A stretch of 64,000 nucleotides of DNA from Paenibacillus sp. LHD-117 (GCF_030929555.1 NZ_JAVFVT010000005.1:171219-235218), one strand, 5' to 3'; counted from the stretch's first letter, positions 9,232 to 17,902 are shown. Numbers and translations: made by a program. The notes: generated from the sequence alone by a model not told the origin.

Positions 9232-10530
9232 TTAATATGTGAAAAAGACTAAATCAGCAACCTCTGTCGATCCCAAATAATAATAGTCAAGAATCCAATA
9301 CATGTCTTTGTTTCTGTATATTATTGCCCCTGTATTGGGATCAGTAGTAGTTAATGGTTCGGCCCACCATCTTGACCCTTCCTGTTGCAATTCTCCTGTG
9401 TGCGCATCAAATGTTCCATTGTATTGTCCTAGAGCGTATCTTGCTAGAAATAATCTAACTACGTTGTTTCTTAAATCTCCCATTGCCAAATTACCTACAG
9501 CGTTAATTGCATCTGTTGTTCTACTTTTTTCTGTTTTGACATCAAACGCTTGATCTGGATAGGTGCCGGATGGGGCAATTCCGTCATTAAGAGCGTAATT
9601 ACCAAGTGGGCTCAGCGGATTGTAAACAGCAAACCATGCATACATTTTTACTGCCATTGCACCTGACTTAAGTGCCTCCATTGGAGATATATAAGTCCAT
9701 TCATTAACCAATGTGTTTTTAATGTAATAATAAAAGTCAACATCTACTATGCATCCAACTCCGATGCATTTGTAATGTGTCCAATTGGCATTTTTCATTA
9801 GTTTTACTTTTATCGTTGCCGGCCTTTCGAACTCATCGGCAGCTTGTACCGCTAAACCACTCATTTCCATTGTGGCCGCTGTGTTTTCTTCGTTTTCCAC
9901 ATCCAATTTAGCGTTTGTTTTAAGAATTTTATTGCTACGATTCAGATAATCCCCTTTAAATCGTTCTCGATATTGCTTCACCCAATTCTGCTCATCAGAT
10001 GTATTAAACCCTTGATTATCACCCACAATGTTATCTACTGGCGCCACTGAATATTGAGCAATTCTCCATTCGCCATCTTCCATTACTACTGCCACGAAAA
10101 TGTAGTTAATACCATTCATATTCATTTCAGATTCAGCAGTAACTTTGTAATCTACTGCCACATAGAAGAAATGAACATTATTGTATTGGGCCGTTATAGC
10201 ATCGAAGTACGGAGTGTAGTTCTGAGCTGCTGTATGATCCAACTCTTTGTACCCTTTGAGCTTTGCTTTCTTAACACCTAAAATTCCAGTACCTTCATTT
10301 TCTTTATTTTGAATAAATAAGGAAAACTCCTCCTTCATCGGTTTTACAAAATAGTTTAGCGATTCGGAGTAGTTATTCTTGTCAATCTCAGCGAGAAAGT
10401 TTTCAACGGACGTAAATGGATCATTGTCACTTTTTCCTTCTGCAGCTACCATGTTTAAAGAAGAAAATGCCATGATGATAATTAACATGCTGAGTACCGA
10501 GATTCTGAACTGTCTGAACAGAATAATCAC
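9232..10530 (-). CDS. Secreted protein with SpoIID/LytB-like domain
   Basis: 432 residues. A signal peptide (hydrophobic residues about 10-25) ends near M-V-A-A-E-G. The N-terminal half resembles an NTF2-like or immunity-type fold (E-D-G-E-W-R-I-A-Q-Y). The C-terminal half carries a SpoIID-like stretch, S-P-M-E-A-L-K-S-G-A-M-A-V-K-M-Y-A-W, with later N-A-V and W-W-A-E-P blocks. SpoIID cleaves denuded glycan strands; the catalytic Glu of SpoIID may be the E in S-P-M-E-A-L. The start is uncertain: GTG 10530 is only 1 nt from AAGGAG, so a later, non-standard start is possible. AT-rich relative to its neighbours. Confidence 0.6.
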   Translation of the reverse strand: MIILFRQFRISVLSMLIIIMAFSSLNMVAAEGKSDNDPFTSVENFLAEIDKNNYSESLNYFVKPMKEEFSLFIQNKENEGTGILGVKKAKLKGYKELDHTAAQNYTPYFDAITAQYNNVHFFYVAVDYKVTAESEMNMNGINYIFVAVVMEDGEWRIAQYSVAPVDNIVGDNQGFNTSDEQNWVKQYRERFKGDYLNRSNKILKTNAKLDVENEENTAATMEMSGLAVQAADEFERPATIKVKLMKNANWTHYKCIGVGCIVDVDFYYYIKNTLVNEWTYISPMEALKSGAMAVKMYAWFAVYNPLSPLGNYALNDGIAPSGTYPDQAFDVKTEKSRTTDAINAVGNLAMGDLRNNVVRLFLARYALGQYNGTFDAHTGELQQEGSRWWAEPLTTTDPNTGAIIYRNKDMYWILDYYYLGSTEVADLVFFTY

Positions 10531-10679
10531 TCTCCTTAATTATAAAATATTTACATCGATTCCAATAATAAATTATATAAAGTGCGTTCTACAATAGTTA
10601 AAAAGAACCATTATTTCCATAAAAGGTTTCAGAATTTGATGAATATTGTTGCCCGATAAAAAGTTGAGACTGAACAAAA

Positions 10680-11560
10680 TCACCTTGCGGTGACTTATCG
10701 TTATACCTTATGGTAGTCATACTTTACGATGCGATACTCTGCGATTGCTGGGCTCGCCAAATAACGGCCAATATACTTGGCCGCTCCACCGGCATCCTTC
10801 ATTCGTTGTTCGGCGTTGACATAAAAACCATGCTTGTATCGACTGTACAGTTAGTTTACCAGCTCTTTCACCTTCGCATCGTCGGGATACCACTTCAGCA
10901 TTAAATCCATAAGCAGTTTCTGCCATGACTTTCTCAAGTAACACTCTTCCGCTGCTTATGGCGATCTAATGCACCATCCGTAACCAATGCATGAATATGC
11001 GGATTAAACTTTAGATCCCTGCCAAGCGTATGAATGACCGTAATGATGCCCAATTCATACTGCTTGCTCTTATTTTTAGGGCGATATTAATATTGGATGA
11101 CCTTCGCCACTTCTTTACTCAGTTCGTTTAGACGGTTGCGATTCTCAAAGAAATATTTCCTCAACTCTTTCAATACAGTAAATACGGTATGGCGATGAAA
11201 GACATTTAAGATCCTCTCCTGCTGTTTTCTGGCCAGTCATCAGTGTATTTCTTCCTACATCCATGACAAAAACGGCTCTTGCAAGTAACGCAAATGAGGA
11301 CTGGCTCAGGCTTACCTTTTTTACATCCCATACACTCGTACCTCGCATTTCCCATATCCTTGCGCCACATCGCATTGCCCTCTTTACTGCATCCTGTATG
11401 GCTGTTTGCAATTCCTTTTAGAAGTGATTCGCATAAAGCTCCCAAAAGCCTTGAAAGTGATCCTTTAGAATTTGTTTGCCTACTCCGCGTTTCTTCCATG
11501 TCTCTTGGTTACCCTTATTTTTTCGACGTACTTATCCACAATTCTTAGAGTTTCATAATT
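10680..11560 (-). pseudogene. Degenerate IS91-family (HUH/Y2) transposase
   Basis: Fragments in shifting frames on the minus strand rebuild most of an IS91/IS801-type transposase. First comes G-F-W-E-L-Y-A-N-H-F, then the zinc-binding domain (Y-E-C-M-G-C...C-K-S-R-F-C-H-G-C) near 11300. Next are F-H-R-H-T-V-F-T-V near 11200, the HUH motif F-N-P-H-I-H-A-L-V near 11000, and Y-I-G-R-Y-L-A-S-P-A-I-A-E-Y near 10760. Several frameshifts and in-frame stops (for example after A-N-H-F and V-I-Q-Y) and loss of the C-terminus after V-K-Y-D-Y-H-K show that it is dead. Such elements move by single-strand rolling-circle transposition. Confidence 0.8.
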
Positions 11561-11580
11561 TCCTAAACAATAATAAAACG

Positions 11581-11616
11581 TCCCGACTCCACCTCATGCG
11601 GTGGAGTCGGGACGTT
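11581..11616 (-). terminator. Strong hairpin, likely minus-strand terminator
   Basis: The perfect 15-bp stem CGTCCCGACTCCACC / GGTGGAGTCGGGACG is followed on the minus strand by TTTTATTATTG. It lies between the repeat region next to the ParM-like locus and the IS91 remnant. Confidence 0.7.
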
Positions 11617-11719
11617 CTTCGTCTCTAGTAAAGATAATAGGGCAGCGCATTAGACTTGTCTAGACGTTGGCTCGTAAGGTTATATAAGGCGAAAGAACGA
11701 TCACATAAAAATAATACAA

Positions 11720-11924
11720 AGTATTACTTAGCCATACGAGGCATGTCTGCATTTTGAAATAAACCCACTTGATGCTGCAGCTTTCGGCGTCCAACACCTC
11801 TTTATATACGCATTACTTGGCATCACTTAGGCGTATTCGCAGTAATATTCAGTAATACTAAGTGAGGCAATGAGTTCCCAAATATGTCTTAGCGTTATCT
11901 AGTATTACTTAGTGATGCTAGATA
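11720..11924. repeat. Short degenerate repeats, candidate centromere (parC-like)
   Basis: At least four related copies of AGTAWTACTWAG-type sequence lie downstream of the ParR-like gene. They are AGTATTACTTAGCCATACGA (11720-11739), ATTACTTGGCATCACTTAGG (11812-11831), AGTAATACTAAGTGAGGC (11851-11868) and AGTATTACTTAGTGATGC (11901-11918). AGTAATATTC at 11841 is a partial copy. Spacing is irregular. A 17/20 match to the first copy lies in front of the ParM-like gene (13821-13840). Such repeats beside parM/parR genes are usual ParR binding sites; binding here is inferred. Confidence 0.55.
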
Positions 11925-11958
11925 ATGTAACAATGCCAGATGCGGCTCGATTGCACGC

Positions 11959-11993
11959 AAAAAAACGAGGGCGCGGAATCTGCTCCGCACCCC
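11959..11993 (-). terminator. Terminator of the ParM/ParR-like operon
   Basis: On the minus strand GGGTGCGGA / TCCGCGCCC (one G-U pair) is followed by TCGTTTTTTT, directly after the stop of the small ParR-like gene. Confidence 0.8.
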
Positions 11994-11998
11994 CAGGG

Positions 11999-12460
11999 TC
12001 AGCTCCACGCCTCGATATCCTCCTCGTCCACTTCCTCCTCCTCGGCTGCCGCCTCCGCCTCTGAGGCAGCCTCTAGAGCTGCCGCTTCCGCTGCGACGGC
12101 GAGTTGCCGGGCGGCGATGAGCGCGGCCTGGATGGCCGCATCGCTTGCGCCCGCTTCCGACAACTGCCGCGCCATTGTTGCATCGTTTGCGCCTGCCTCC
12201 GACAACAGTCGCGCCATCGTCGATTCCCGCGCGGCTGTCGAATCTTGAAGCTCCGACAGCGAATTGTGCAATTCGCCCCGCGCAGCGGGTATAATCGCCT
12301 GCAAATTCCGGACGCCGTTCGACGAAATCTCTTTCTCTACCAAGTAGCGAAGGGAGTCCATCAGATTCGTCTGCGAATTCAGCCAGGACATGACCAGCGG
12401 GTTCTCGTTTTTTTTCGTTTTCAGGCTTATATTGTCGCCAGGAAGCTTCGTCTTCTTCAT
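11999..12460 (-). CDS. Small ParR-like DNA-binding partner of the actin-like protein
   Basis: 153 residues. The N-terminal part (about 20-62; V-M-S-W-L-N-S-Q-T-N-L-M-D-S-L-R-Y-L-V-E) looks like the ribbon-helix-helix segment of small proteins encoded beside ParM/StbA homologues in Bacillus plasmids, and E-K-E-I-S-S-N-G-V-R-N-L-Q follows. The rest is a long Ala/Glu-rich helix with two imperfect repeats (L-L-S-E-A-G-A-N-D-A / Q-L-S-E-A-G-A-S-D-A), then an acidic tail ending in E-D-I-E-A-W-S. In ParMRC systems the acidic or helical C-terminus of ParR engages filament ends. It lies 86 bp behind the ParM-like gene, with RBS AGGTG, and ends at a terminator. The role is inferred from context. Confidence 0.6.
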   Translation of the reverse strand: MKKTKLPGDNISLKTKKNENPLVMSWLNSQTNLMDSLRYLVEKEISSNGVRNLQAIIPAARGELHNSLSELQDSTAARESTMARLLSEAGANDATMARQLSEAGASDAAIQAALIAARQLAVAAEAAALEAASEAEAAAEEEEVDEEDIEAWS

Positions 12461-12546
12461 CTCGTTTCACCTGCCCGCATCCGTATAGGTGTATTCCGCG
12501 TCGCCGGACCCCGCGCAGGCGCGCGCGAGGTCCATACGACTTGCAA

Positions 12547-13743
12547 CTATGCCGGTTGGACCGCCTTGCTCCGCAGCGCCTCGTAAATTTTGCCCCGGAC
12601 AAAAGAATCCAGCCCCATTGCGTTCATTTTGACGGCATAGTCGGCCGGCACGTAGAGCAACTGAATTTCCCGCTCGTCGCACAGTTCCTTCAGATACGGA
12701 TACAGAATGGACCTCATCAGGATGCTGCCGCCTCCGTAGACGCAGATCAGATCGACTTCGTTGCGCGCCTTCGTGAGCTGCCGCTTCGCCTGCTGCACGA
12801 TCTGTTTCACTTGGCTCTCCAGCGGACGCCGCAGCGTACCGAGCGCTCTCGCGTGATATTTATGCTTCGTGTTTTTGATAACGTCACTAAAAAATTGCCT
12901 AGGACTATCGGGCAAATGAATCAGGCGGTTGAACTCCGGCAATGCCGCCTCGATGGCATATCCCGCTCCATGATGGCTGCCATGGACGAATTGGCGCAGG
13001 AATTTGTTCCCCTCCGTAATGGGATATTCCGTCGAACCGTCGCCGATGTCGACATGCAGAATGCGCTTGTCCTTAAAATAACTGCCGTTAAACTTGTTCT
13101 CCATGCCGTACGATTCGGAGAAATGGTCGAACAGCTCGCCCTGCCGCCAGTTCCCTTCCGCATCCTTCTGCAGCGTGAAAATGACCGGCGTCGCCTCGGG
13201 CACCACCTTCACGAACGGAAACGTAATTTTCACCGCCACGCGCTGAATGCCCAGATGGACGGTAACATGGTGAACGCCGTTCGTGAACCTGCGCTCGAAC
13301 TTGGCGGCGGAGTCGTCCGTATGCTGCGTCACCGGCAGCGCCGTCGCCATATCGGCCTCGACATGGATCAGCTCGGGGATTCCCTTCTCTTCCTCATAGG
13401 CCTTCTGAACGGCTACGGCCGCGATCTGGGCCAGTGTGTTGACGATCGGCAATTCCATATCGCTCTTCAGATCGATTCCGATCTGTATATTATCCACAAT
13501 CTCTCCGCTCTCGAGCGCGAACTTCCCGACGTAATACATGCCGGGTCTTGCAGCAGGCGAATCGATTGTCACGACGAGCTGATCCTGCAGCCCCTTCACG
13601 AAGCTCTCCGGCGTCTGCTCCTCCCGCCATGGCAGCTCATCTACCCTGCAATTCACGTTCGGCTGACCAATTAAACGACCGTCGATCATCAAATCATGTT
13701 CACTGTTCCCGTTATCGTTGCCTACGAAGAAATGATAGTTCAT
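12547..13743 (-). CDS. ParM/StbA-family actin-like ATPase
   Basis: 398 residues with the actin-superfamily ATPase motifs: phosphate-1 (F-V-G-N-D-N-G-N-S, residues 6-14), phosphate-2 (V-D-I-G-D-G-S-T-E, 231-239) and the adenosine motif (V-Y-G-G-G-S, 335-340). These proteins polymerise with ATP and push or pull DNA bound by ParR. Length and motifs fit ParM/StbA rather than MreB (no membrane helix, shorter than FtsA). AGGAGG is well placed before the ATG at 13743. It is followed by the ParR-like gene, with related repeats on both sides. Its GC content resembles the surrounding chromosome, so it is not obviously a recent plasmid insertion. Confidence 0.8.
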   Translation of the reverse strand: MNYHFFVGNDNGNSEHDLMIDGRLIGQPNVNCRVDELPWREEQTPESFVKGLQDQLVVTIDSPAARPGMYYVGKFALESGEIVDNIQIGIDLKSDMELPIVNTLAQIAAVAVQKAYEEEKGIPELIHVEADMATALPVTQHTDDSAAKFERRFTNGVHHVTVHLGIQRVAVKITFPFVKVVPEATPVIFTLQKDAEGNWRQGELFDHFSESYGMENKFNGSYFKDKRILHVDIGDGSTEYPITEGNKFLRQFVHGSHHGAGYAIEAALPEFNRLIHLPDSPRQFFSDVIKNTKHKYHARALGTLRRPLESQVKQIVQQAKRQLTKARNEVDLICVYGGGSILMRSILYPYLKELCDEREIQLLYVPADYAVKMNAMGLDSFVRGKIYEALRSKAVQPA

Positions 13744-13810
13744 CTTGACACTCCTCCTCGGATTAGGTAATTGCCTGTTATTGCATCCATTCCAGCGCGA
13801 CCGGGCATTC

Positions 13811-13840
13811 AGTATCCCTTAGTCATACTTTGCCATACGA
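13811..13840 (-). promoter_or_regulatory. Repeat element in the ParM-like promoter region
   Basis: AGTATCCCTTAG followed by AGTCATACTTTGCCATACGA lies 78-97 bp upstream of the ParM-like start. The second part matches the copy at 11720-11739 in 17 of 20 positions. It is probably a ParR-like binding site used for autoregulation, plasmid-partition style; this is inferred. Confidence 0.5.
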
Positions 13841-13988
13841 AGTGTTAGCCGGCATCAAGCGGAAGTCCCATAGGCCATTAAGCTTTTCTCATTTGAAAAT
13901 GTCGAATAATTTTATATCACTGGTCATCTTAATAATAACTCAAATATACCAATAAACTAAGGAGATCAAATAAGACAAGGCATGCGGG

Positions 13989-14017
13989 TTGTAACCTTTC
14001 AGAAATAATATTATACT
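13989..14017 (+). promoter_or_regulatory. Sigma-A promoter of the TetR/AKR operon
   Basis: TTGTAA, a 17-bp spacer and TATACT, 47 bp upstream of the TetR start. Confidence 0.6.
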
Positions 14018-14063
14018 AATGGTCATAATTATTGTATGAAATTACTTACCGGAGCTGAGCACT

Positions 14064-14648
14064 TTGAACCGTGAACAGAAAAAAAACGCAACCCGTCAAG
14101 CGATTATCGACGCCGCTTTGACATTATTCGCCGCGCACGGATACGCCGGAACGTCGGTGAATCAAATCGCGGAGGCCGCGGGCGTTGCCAAAGGAACGTT
14201 TTTTAATTATTTTGCCGGCAAGGAACAAGTATTGTGCGATATTCAGCATACGCTTGCGACGGAACACTTCGCTAAGCTCGAAGGCACGGAAGGGCCTATC
14301 CTTCCGCTTCTGCGCGAAGCGCTGATGGATATGATCCGGCAGCTGCCGGACGAGCGAACGCTCATGCTCGCCGTTATACAGATGAAGCTCCATTCCCCTG
14401 CCCTGTTAGAGCAGGAGCGTGCGGATACCGAAAATTTTATGCGCATGCTTACCGATATCGTCGCATACGCGCAGGAGCGCGGAGAGATCAGCCGCAGCCT
14501 GCCGGCCAAAGTTATTGCCGAATTGGCGGTACAGACGTATGACGGAGCCTTACTGTACTGGTGCAAGGGGTTTGGCGAAGAACGTCTGGTCAACCAGATG
14601 GCGATTAGCTTCGAGTTGTTTTTCCGGGGACTCGTTCCCGAGAAATAA
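14064..14648 (+). CDS. TetR/AcrR family transcriptional regulator
   Basis: 194 residues. TetR helix-turn-helix at about residues 10-56 (A-G-T-S-V-N-Q-I-A-E-A-A-G-V-A-K-G-T-F-F-N-Y-F), then an all-helical ligand and dimer domain. It probably represses itself and the aldo/keto reductase gene 47 bp downstream. The start is TTG at 14064, about 10 nt after GGAG; no in-frame ATG lies nearby. No clear palindromic operator was found. Confidence 0.85.
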   Translation: MNREQKKNATRQAIIDAALTLFAAHGYAGTSVNQIAEAAGVAKGTFFNYFAGKEQVLCDIQHTLATEHFAKLEGTEGPILPLLREALMDMIRQLPDERTLMLAVIQMKLHSPALLEQERADTENFMRMLTDIVAYAQERGEISRSLPAKVIAELAVQTYDGALLYWCKGFGEERLVNQMAISFELFFRGLVPEK

Positions 14649-14695
14649 GAGGTACTTGTAGGAATGTGGAATGACAGCATGGGAGAGGAGATCAA

Positions 14696-15706
14696 ATGAT
14701 GACGAAAACATTAACAAGCTCGGCGCAAGACAAAGTGCTTCGCCGTAGACTTGGCCATACCGACCTGCTGCTGTCCCCGCTGGGTCTTGGCTGCTGGCAA
14801 TTCAGCAACGGCAATGGGTTGGTCGGGAAGTTCTGGCCGGTCCTGGCGCCGGAGGCAATGACCCGAATCGTAGAAACGAGCCTGCAAGGCGGCATCAATT
14901 GGTTCGATACGGCGGAAGTTTACGGGGGCGGCCAATCGGAGCTGCTGCTCGCGAGGACGCTGAAGCAGCTCGGCAGCGAAGAAGCCGAGCGCGCCTATAT
15001 CGCGACCAAGTGGTGGCCGGTCTTCCGCACGGCAAGCAGCATCCCCGCCACAATCGACGAGAGGCTCCGTCTGCTGGACAACCGCACGATTCACCTGCAC
15101 CAAGTCCATCAGCCTTACTCCTTCTCTTCGGTCGCAAGCGAGATGAAGGAAATGGCGAAGCTCGTCCAAGCGGGCAAAATCCGCCATGTCGGCGTCAGCA
15201 ATTTCTCCGCGAAAAACATGCGCGAAGCCGATCGCATCCTGCGTGAACACGGGCTGCGCCTTGCTTCCAACCAGGTGAAGTACAACCTGCTGGACCGCTC
15301 GATCGAGCGCAACGGCATTCTCGATGCCGCGAAGGAGCTCGGCGTATCCATCATCGCTTACTCGCCGCTGGAGCAAGGATTGCTTAGCGGCAAGTACCAT
15401 CGCAATCCCGAGCTAGTGAAGGCAATGTCCGGACCGCGCAAGTGGACGTCCGGCTTCCGCGCTACCGGCCTTCGGAAGACCTTGCCCCTCATCGAAGCGC
15501 TAGAGCAGCTTGGGGCGAAGTACGACGCATCCCCTACCCAGATCGCGCTGAATTGGCTGATCCACGGGAACGGCGACACCGTGTTCGCCATTCCGGGCGC
15601 CTCGAAGCCTCATCACGCTTCGGAGAACGTGCAAGCGATGCGCTTCGCGTTGACCGCGGCGGAGCTTCGTTCGCTCAGCGAGCTCTCAGAGCGCGCGAGA
15701 GTCTGA
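14696..15706 (+). CDS. Aldo/keto reductase
   Basis: 336 residues, AKR (beta/alpha)8 barrel. Catalytic-type residues lie in N-W-F-D-T-A-E-V-Y-G-G-G (Asp/Tyr, about 62-73), A-T-K-W (Lys) and L-H-Q-V-H-Q-P-Y (His). The C-terminus holds the NADPH-binding I-P-G-A-S-K segment. It reduces aldehydes or ketones with NADPH in the cytoplasm; the substrate is unknown. ATG codons at 14696 and 14699 both fit AGGAG. Probably an operon with TetR, suggesting induction by a toxic carbonyl or xenobiotic. Confidence 0.87.
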   Translation: MMTKTLTSSAQDKVLRRRLGHTDLLLSPLGLGCWQFSNGNGLVGKFWPVLAPEAMTRIVETSLQGGINWFDTAEVYGGGQSELLLARTLKQLGSEEAERAYIATKWWPVFRTASSIPATIDERLRLLDNRTIHLHQVHQPYSFSSVASEMKEMAKLVQAGKIRHVGVSNFSAKNMREADRILREHGLRLASNQVKYNLLDRSIERNGILDAAKELGVSIIAYSPLEQGLLSGKYHRNPELVKAMSGPRKWTSGFRATGLRKTLPLIEALEQLGAKYDASPTQIALNWLIHGNGDTVFAIPGASKPHHASENVQAMRFALTAAELRSLSELSERARV

Positions 15707-15729
15707 GACGAATAGCAAACAAACGACAA

Positions 15730-15782
15730 ACGTCCCGGGACCCAGCCGCGATAACGGATGGATTCCGGGACGTATTATTTTG
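15730..15782. terminator. Bidirectional terminator
   Basis: Stem ACGTCCCGG / CCGGGACGT with ATTATTTT on the plus side, between the convergent aldo/keto reductase and SRPBCC genes. Confidence 0.75.
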
Positions 15783-15801
15783 AACGAGCTATGTAATCCG
15801 T

Positions 15802-16266
15802 CTAGCTGCCTACATGCGCGTCGGGCGCCTTGTCCCCGATGAGATTCAGGCGAATGCCATGCTCCAGATACGCTTTCAACCCGCACAGGACGATCGTGAA
15901 CCCTTCCGTCGAATCGGTCGCTTGATGCACAAGTTCGTCGCCGCTGCCTTCGAAGCCGTCGTTCACGATCGTCACGAACGTTGCGTCGTCGCCGCGCGGC
16001 GCGAACGTCCACTCCACTCGGCTGCCCCAATCGATGACGATGCGGCTGTTCTCTACGATCTCAAGGACATCGATATCCGCCGAAGCCCCGTATATCTCCC
16101 AGTCCCACTGGACGCGCGATCCCGCTTCCAGCTTCGCGCTGCCTTTGGTGAACCAGAACTGCGTCGTGATCGCTGGATCTACAAACGCCGTGAACACCTC
16201 GTTTACGGGCTTGCGAATGAGCATTTCAACTTTTACTATCGGTGCTTGGCTTAAGGTGGGCTCCAT
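15802..16266 (-). CDS. SRPBCC/AHSA1-domain protein
   Basis: 154 residues, a single START-like AHSA1 domain: V-K-V-E-M-L-I-R-K-P-V-N-E-V-F-T-A-F near the start, Q-F-W-F-T-K-G in the middle and a C-terminal helix with F-T-I-V-L-C-G-L-K-A-Y-L. Members bind hydrophobic ligands or act as stress-related polyketide-type folds. GGGAGG lies 7 nt before the ATG at 16266; the frame extends upstream to 16326 but without comparable support. Confidence 0.8.
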   Translation of the reverse strand: MEPTLSQAPIVKVEMLIRKPVNEVFTAFVDPAITTQFWFTKGSAKLEAGSRVQWDWEIYGASADIDVLEIVENSRIVIDWGSRVEWTFAPRGDDATFVTIVNDGFEGSGDELVHQATDSTEGFTIVLCGLKAYLEHGIRLNLIGDKAPDAHVGS

Positions 16267-16623
16267 TGATGTTCCTCCCTTGGATATGAACACAACCCGG
16301 CAGGCTGTGCCAATTTTACGCAACATATCAATCCTTTATTCAGCTCGATTGTAGCACATTTCCAGACAAGCCCAAAACGTGCACGGCTGTCGCCTTCCTC
16401 CCACAGTGTGCAACAACAAGAATGTGGTTCTTTGGCTGCAAGGGAGTCCAAATTATACTTTAAGGGAATCTCCTCTTTAATATTGTATTCTGTTCATTTA
16501 ATTAAATTGCGGTCAATGCAAGTTTCCTGACGAATTATTTTTGGTTAACTATACCTATTGAGGTAATTGTTAAATGTGTATATTGTTTTTGTTGTATAAA
16601 ACAATCCCTATTGGAGGAATAAT
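16267..16623. other. Intergenic region, no gene seen
   Basis: 357 bp whose right half becomes markedly AT-rich. It must hold the promoters of the leftward SRPBCC gene and the rightward secreted protein, but no promoter matched well enough to place. Confidence 0.5.
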
Positions 16624-17349
16624 ATGAGAAAAGTTATTATGATGTCTCTAATGTTTATTTTGTTATTGTCAAACTCATCAACTTCTTTCGCCTATGGTAA
16701 TTCATTGTTTGTTGGAGGTGAGAGCACAGTATACCCAACGAGTCCAGTTCAACATGTTCAAGGGGCTAGAGCAACCATTACCACACCAAGTTCTTTTGTC
16801 AGCGTATCAAGTGGACAAATGACATCGGCATGGGTGGCTGTAGTGGGATCCAGTGGAAATCTTGCGCAAATGGGATTTGCAAGCGAACCATCCGTGACAA
16901 GTGTAAATCCACACTATTTTTTCGGGGTAATTGACACATCACAACCTCCTTTAAGTCAATATTCAGAAGTGATAGGTACGACGGGGCCATCAACATCAAC
17001 TAGCATTACATTTACTGTGAAAAAAGAAAACGGGTCATGGAGAGCGTATCGAAGTAACAGCCCCACTTTTTTTGCGGGCACTAATACTAGTATTGGTCCG
17101 GACAGGGTGCAATATTATAATGAATCGTATGATGATGCACAAAAATGGTATGGTACTTCCAGTAGTAAGCTAAAATTTTCTGCGGTACAATTCTGGGATG
17201 GGAGTGCAAGTGCAAGTGCAAGTGATACTTCAAAATGGATTTGGAAAAAACCAAATATTCCTAATAATTACTTCTTTAATGAAGGAACTGGAACTTCACT
17301 TGACTATTCAACTTGGTCCTCTAGTTCGACTTGGACATCATGGAAGTAA
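16624..17349 (+). CDS. Secreted protein, function unknown
   Basis: 241 residues with a clear signal peptide (M-R-K-V-I-M-M-S-L-M-F-I-L-L-L, cleavage near S-F-A-Y). The mature part is rich in Ser, Thr and Tyr with repeated S-S-T-W-S/S-A-S-A-S patches and no cysteine. It resembles small extracellular carbohydrate- or surface-associated proteins, but I recognise no family. RBS TTGGAGGAA before the ATG is strong. AT-rich codon use differs from the surrounding genes, suggesting transfer. It is followed 25 bp later by a small membrane-anchored protein. Confidence 0.6.
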   Translation: MRKVIMMSLMFILLLSNSSTSFAYGNSLFVGGESTVYPTSPVQHVQGARATITTPSSFVSVSSGQMTSAWVAVVGSSGNLAQMGFASEPSVTSVNPHYFFGVIDTSQPPLSQYSEVIGTTGPSTSTSITFTVKKENGSWRAYRSNSPTFFAGTNTSIGPDRVQYYNESYDDAQKWYGTSSSKLKFSAVQFWDGSASASASDTSKWIWKKPNIPNNYFFNEGTGTSLDYSTWSSSSTWTSWK

Positions 17350-17374
17350 AAAAAAAATGTTGAGGTGCTGAACT

Positions 17375-17902
17375 ATGAAAAATAAACTAATGGTGTGGGT
17401 TGGTTTGTTTGTTATTCTTGTACTGGTTGGTGTAGTTATTTCAACTACAATATCTGCCGACCAATTTAGTGAGGACAGCTCTCCGCAAACGTCTGAGGTA
17501 AAGACAGAATTGAATCGAACATGGTTGCAAAAGCAGGGAATGACATTGGACATCCCCGCAGTCCAAGCAGGAATTTCTGAAGATGAAGCTATCAGACTTG
17601 CGTCTGCGTATTGTGATGTTATTGCACCTAAAGCATCAAAGGTTTCTGCTGAATATCATTTGATGACATATCAAAATTGGGGAGAGTTTTCAGAGGCTGC
17701 TTTATCAAAAAATGATCAACTACGGAAGGATGGTTATCTTAATAAAACTCCAATTTACATTGTGAATTATAAAGGTATCAAAGTTCCTTCCTTAGGTGGT
17801 CAAATTAGGGGAGGTAAAGCTGAGAAGGTAATATTTACAGAAAAAAACGTTGTCTTAGATGCAAAATCTGGGGAGATTCTTTTCACATTCAGTTATAAAT
17901 AA
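17375..17902 (+). CDS. Small membrane-anchored protein, function unknown
   Basis: 175 residues: one N-terminal TM helix (residues about 5-27, V-G-L-F-V-I-L-V-L-V-G-V-V-I) and an extracytoplasmic domain ending V-V-L-D-A-K-S-G-E-I-L-F-T-F. That ending is reminiscent of PepSY-like domains but too weak to assign. A GAGGTG site precedes the ATG. It is very likely cotranscribed with the secreted protein upstream and shares its AT-rich composition. A strong terminator follows. Confidence 0.6.
   Translation: MKNKLMVWVGLFVILVLVGVVISTTISADQFSEDSSPQTSEVKTELNRTWLQKQGMTLDIPAVQAGISEDEAIRLASAYCDVIAPKASKVSAEYHLMTYQNWGEFSEAALSKNDQLRKDGYLNKTPIYIVNYKGIKVPSLGGQIRGGKAEKVIFTEKNVVLDAKSGEILFTFSYK

Noticed and set aside
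11690..11940. Repeats as a plasmid replication origin (iterons)
   Set aside because: No replication initiator gene is nearby and the copies are irregularly spaced and degenerate; a partition site fits better.
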